NCBI RefSeq assembly: GCF_009729855.1
Contig: NZ_WODA01000023.1
Span: forward strand, 248,001-312,000
From: Agromyces luteolus
Lineage (GTDB): Bacteria > Actinomycetota > Actinomycetes > Actinomycetales > Microbacteriaceae
Length of the DNA: 64,000 bases
Direction of reading: 5' to 3'
Position 1 is the first letter of the stretch. The number at the start of each line of letters is the position of its first letter. The notes beneath the pieces are model-generated. The model saw only the letters and a list, made by a program, of their open reading frames with translations, searched no databases and was not told the origin of the DNA. Both the position numbers and the translations under genes were made by a program. Positions 62,466-64,000 of the stretch are shown in pieces.

Positions 62466-63137
62466 ATGAGGAACGCACCACGCATCATCGCCGCCACGGC
62501 GGCGAGCTTCGCCCTGGCGCTCGGCGGAGCCACCGCCGCCTACGCCGGGCACGACTCCAACCCCTCCGGCAAGGTCGCGAGCTACAGCTACGACCTGAAC
62601 GCGGTACAGCCGGCCGACGTGCCGGAGAGCCGCGCGAGCGGCACGACGCGGGTGAAGGCGCTGCCGAACGGCAAGCTGCAGGTCACCGTCGAGGCATGGG
62701 GGCTCTCGCCGAACCTCCCGCACGCGATGCACCTGCACGGCGTGCCCGGCGAGGCGACCGACCAGGCCTGCCCCGGTCCCGCTGCGGCCGGCGCCGACGG
62801 AGTCGTCACCGTGCTCGACGGTGCGCCGTTCTACGGCGGCATCCTGACCTCGCTGACCTCGACGGGCGACGTCTCGCCCGCGAGCGCGCTCGCACTCGAC
62901 CGGTTCGCGATGTCCGACGCCGACGGCTACCTGTACTACCAGCGCACGTTCACCGACGTGCCGGGCTACACCGACGCCGGAACCGTCCAGGTCGTCGTCC
63001 ACGGCATCGACTTCGACCGCAACGGCATGTACGCATTCAACCCGGCCGACCCGTTCTCGAGCCGCTCGTCGTCGCTCGGCGCGGGCATCCCGCTCGAGGC
63101 GACGGTGCCGGTGCTCTGCGGCGGCATCGCGAACTGA
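62466..63137 (+). CDS. Secreted protein, CHRD/superoxide-dismutase-like
   Basis: A 223-residue exported protein. The signal peptide is residues 1-27, ending AAYA. The mature domain contains YDLNAVQPADVPESRASGTTRVKALPNGKLQVTVEAWGLSPNLPHAMHLHGVPG, where HAMHLHG resembles the metal-binding strand of CHRD and Cu/Zn-superoxide-dismutase-like beta-sandwich proteins. One cysteine pair (near 101 and 219) may form a disulphide. No full set of copper ligands is visible, so enzymatic activity is doubtful. The start follows GAGGGAG and the gene ends before a long hairpin. Confidence 0.75.
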   Translation: MRNAPRIIAATAASFALALGGATAAYAGHDSNPSGKVASYSYDLNAVQPADVPESRASGTTRVKALPNGKLQVTVEAWGLSPNLPHAMHLHGVPGEATDQACPGPAAAGADGVVTVLDGAPFYGGILTSLTSTGDVSPASALALDRFAMSDADGYLYYQRTFTDVPGYTDAGTVQVVVHGIDFDRNGMYAFNPADPFSSRSSSLGAGIPLEATVPVLCGGIAN

Positions 63138-63163
63138 GTCGCGCGTCGCGCTGATCGCAGGCC

Positions 63164-63201
63164 ACGGATGCCGCGGGGAGGGGGATCCCCGCGGCATCCG
63201 T
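63164..63201. terminator. Long perfect hairpin terminator
   Basis: A perfect 16-bp stem (63164-63179 with 63186-63201) with a 6-nt loop, 26 nt after the stop of the secreted-protein gene. There is no U-tract. The stem is built from the CGGATGCCG word. Confidence 0.65.
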
Positions 63202-63320
63202 CTGCGCGCGACCCGACCCGCCCGGCATCGGTCGCACCGTCGACACGGACCGCAAGGCCTATCGATCGCGCGCCGTTCTTGCCAGACTGCACGCGAGCCC
63301 ACCAGGCAGGGAGGCCGCCG

Positions 63321-64000
63321 ATGCCGCGACGTGTCACCGACCGGAACTTCACCCGTGCGCAGTCGGCGCACTTCTTCGCGGTGCAGGCGAGGCGGTCGCC
63401 CGTGAACCGCTTCCACCACGAGCGCGAGCCGCTCGTGGAGTCCGCGATCCGCCCCGACCCCGACGTGCTCCATTCACATGCGGTCGTCGACGTGAGCGAA
63501 CGCGCGACGGTGTCGCTCGCGCCATCCGACGAGTACCAGGCCGACGTGCTCGTCGACGAGGCGCACCACGTGCTCGCCGTCGTCGGTCCGGGCGAGTCGG
63601 TGACCGTGGCCGCTGCGGACCTCACGCGCGGCACGCACCTGTACGTGCTCGGGCGCACGAGCGTCGAGGGCGGACTCCCGCGTGCCAACGAGCTGCAGGA
63701 CCTCCGGCGGATCGAGGCCGCCACGTCGTACCCGTATCGCGCGCGAGCGTACGACGCCGCGTCCCGCCGTGCCGTGGCCGCGAGCCTCGCGCGCCGCGCC
63801 GCGGAGGTCGACCTGACTCGGGCCTTCGGCTCGAAGCGCGACACGGATCGCGACGCCCACCTCGTCGGCACGGCGATCGGCTGGGGCAGCCTGCCGGCCG
63901 AGCACGGCGTGTACTTCGAGGCGGTGGCGACGAGCAGCGGATGCGAGATCTGGACGTTCGAGCCTCCGCCCGTCGATCCCGCCCGCGGCTCCTATTCGGT
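63321..64000 (+). CDS. DUF1254-domain protein, C-terminally incomplete
   Basis: The frame from ATG 63321 (GGGAGG upstream) stays open for 226 codons to the window edge. PDPDVLHSHAVVDVSERATVSLAPSDEYQADVLVDEAHHVLAVVGPGESVTVAAADL (about 49-105) matches the DUF1254 core, where an N-x-DTLYS-x-AV-x-DL motif is followed by a glycine-rich GPG turn. LYVLGRTSVEGGLPRANELQDLRRIE (about 110-135) continues it. The usual partner DUF1214 domain would lie beyond the window. Such proteins are of unknown function. No signal peptide is seen. Confidence 0.7.
   Translation, partial: MPRRVTDRNFTRAQSAHFFAVQARRSPVNRFHHEREPLVESAIRPDPDVLHSHAVVDVSERATVSLAPSDEYQADVLVDEAHHVLAVVGPGESVTVAAADLTRGTHLYVLGRTSVEGGLPRANELQDLRRIEAATSYPYRARAYDAASRRAVAASLARRAAEVDLTRAFGSKRDTDRDAHLVGTAIGWGSLPAEHGVYFEAVATSSGCEIWTFEPPPVDPARGSYS

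Noticed and set aside
1-64000. tRNA or rRNA genes
   Set aside because: I saw no tRNA-like or rRNA-like stretches, and almost all sequence is protein-coding. A covariance-model search would be needed to exclude a tRNA fully.

Overview
The window is very GC-rich, densely coded and actinobacterial. GCG/GAC/CTC codons dominate, GTG starts are common, same-strand genes often join by ATGA, GTGA or TGATG overlaps, and many coding regions have an actinobacterial -10 box (TAnnnT) only 6-7 nt before the start codon, which implies leaderless mRNAs. The recurring word CGGATGCC/GGCATCCG, the many sugar-catabolic genes and a carbohydrate ABC importer with no ATPase gene of its own (usually served by a shared MsiK-type ATPase) suggest a soil or plant-associated Microbacteriaceae member (Agromyces/Microbacterium-like). 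That assignment is inference. I see no rRNA, tRNA, CRISPR array, insertion sequence or prophage. It looks like ordinary chromosome.

Layout. 1-1.5 kb: an NTF2-like fragment and a helix-turn-helix/nucleotidyltransferase pair resembling AbiE-type toxin-antitoxin modules. 1.5-6.3 kb: a deazaflavin-type reductase divergent from a SigJ-like ECF sigma factor, then a VOC protein, an SGNH lipoprotein, a second reductase, a small membrane protein, a metallopeptidase and acetolactate decarboxylase. 6.4-12.2 kb: a beta-glucosidase (GH3)/MFS operon with a divergent regulator that is two TetR proteins fused in tandem, then a glycosyltransferase. 12.5-28.2 kb: animal-type heme peroxidase, quinone-oxidoreductase-type MDR enzymes, SDR, LysE/Lrp pair, secreted M28 aminopeptidase, an MDR/TetR module with three operator copies, a CMD/SigJ operon, acyl-CoA dehydrogenase, and a CNNM/CorC pair preceded by a proline-rich mini-ORF.

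28.2-49.7 kb is a sugar-acid island. It holds an L-fucose-type oxidative pathway (mutarotase, aldose dehydrogenase, lactonase, 2-keto-3-deoxy-acid dehydrogenase, diketo-acid hydrolase), a C5-oxidation/reduction plus KDG kinase plus KDPG aldolase operon, and an 11-gene minus-strand operon (36360-48800). That operon encodes an ABC importer, an enolase-superfamily protein, an MBL hydrolase, a Gfo/Idh dehydrogenase, a CoA-transferase, a solute-binding-protein fold without signal peptide, an enoyl-CoA hydratase, a FAH-superfamily dehydratase and an aldehyde dehydrogenase. I read the island as a shared upper route for the stereochemically related sugars L-fucose, L-galactose and D-arabinose feeding three different lower routes, with an unexplained CoA-ester side branch.

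49.7-64 kb: a TetR plus a single-chain alpha/beta-hydrolase-glycosyltransferase fusion, a winged-helix protein, a serine-recombinase-like domain without its catalytic serine, VOC/YciI proteins, a DUF4386 membrane protein, a second MDR/TetR module with two perfect palindromic operators, a third SigJ-like sigma factor with neighbours, an ArsR/AHSA1 operon with duplicated operators, and secreted or membrane proteins of unknown role.

The most striking regulatory signal is a promoter of form GTCACA-N16-nGTCnn found six times: before all three SigJ-like sigma genes or their operons, and before the reductase at 1966, the hydrolase at 57846 and the NAD(P)-binding protein at 60099. At the first locus two such promoters face each other and each would start transcription at the ATG.
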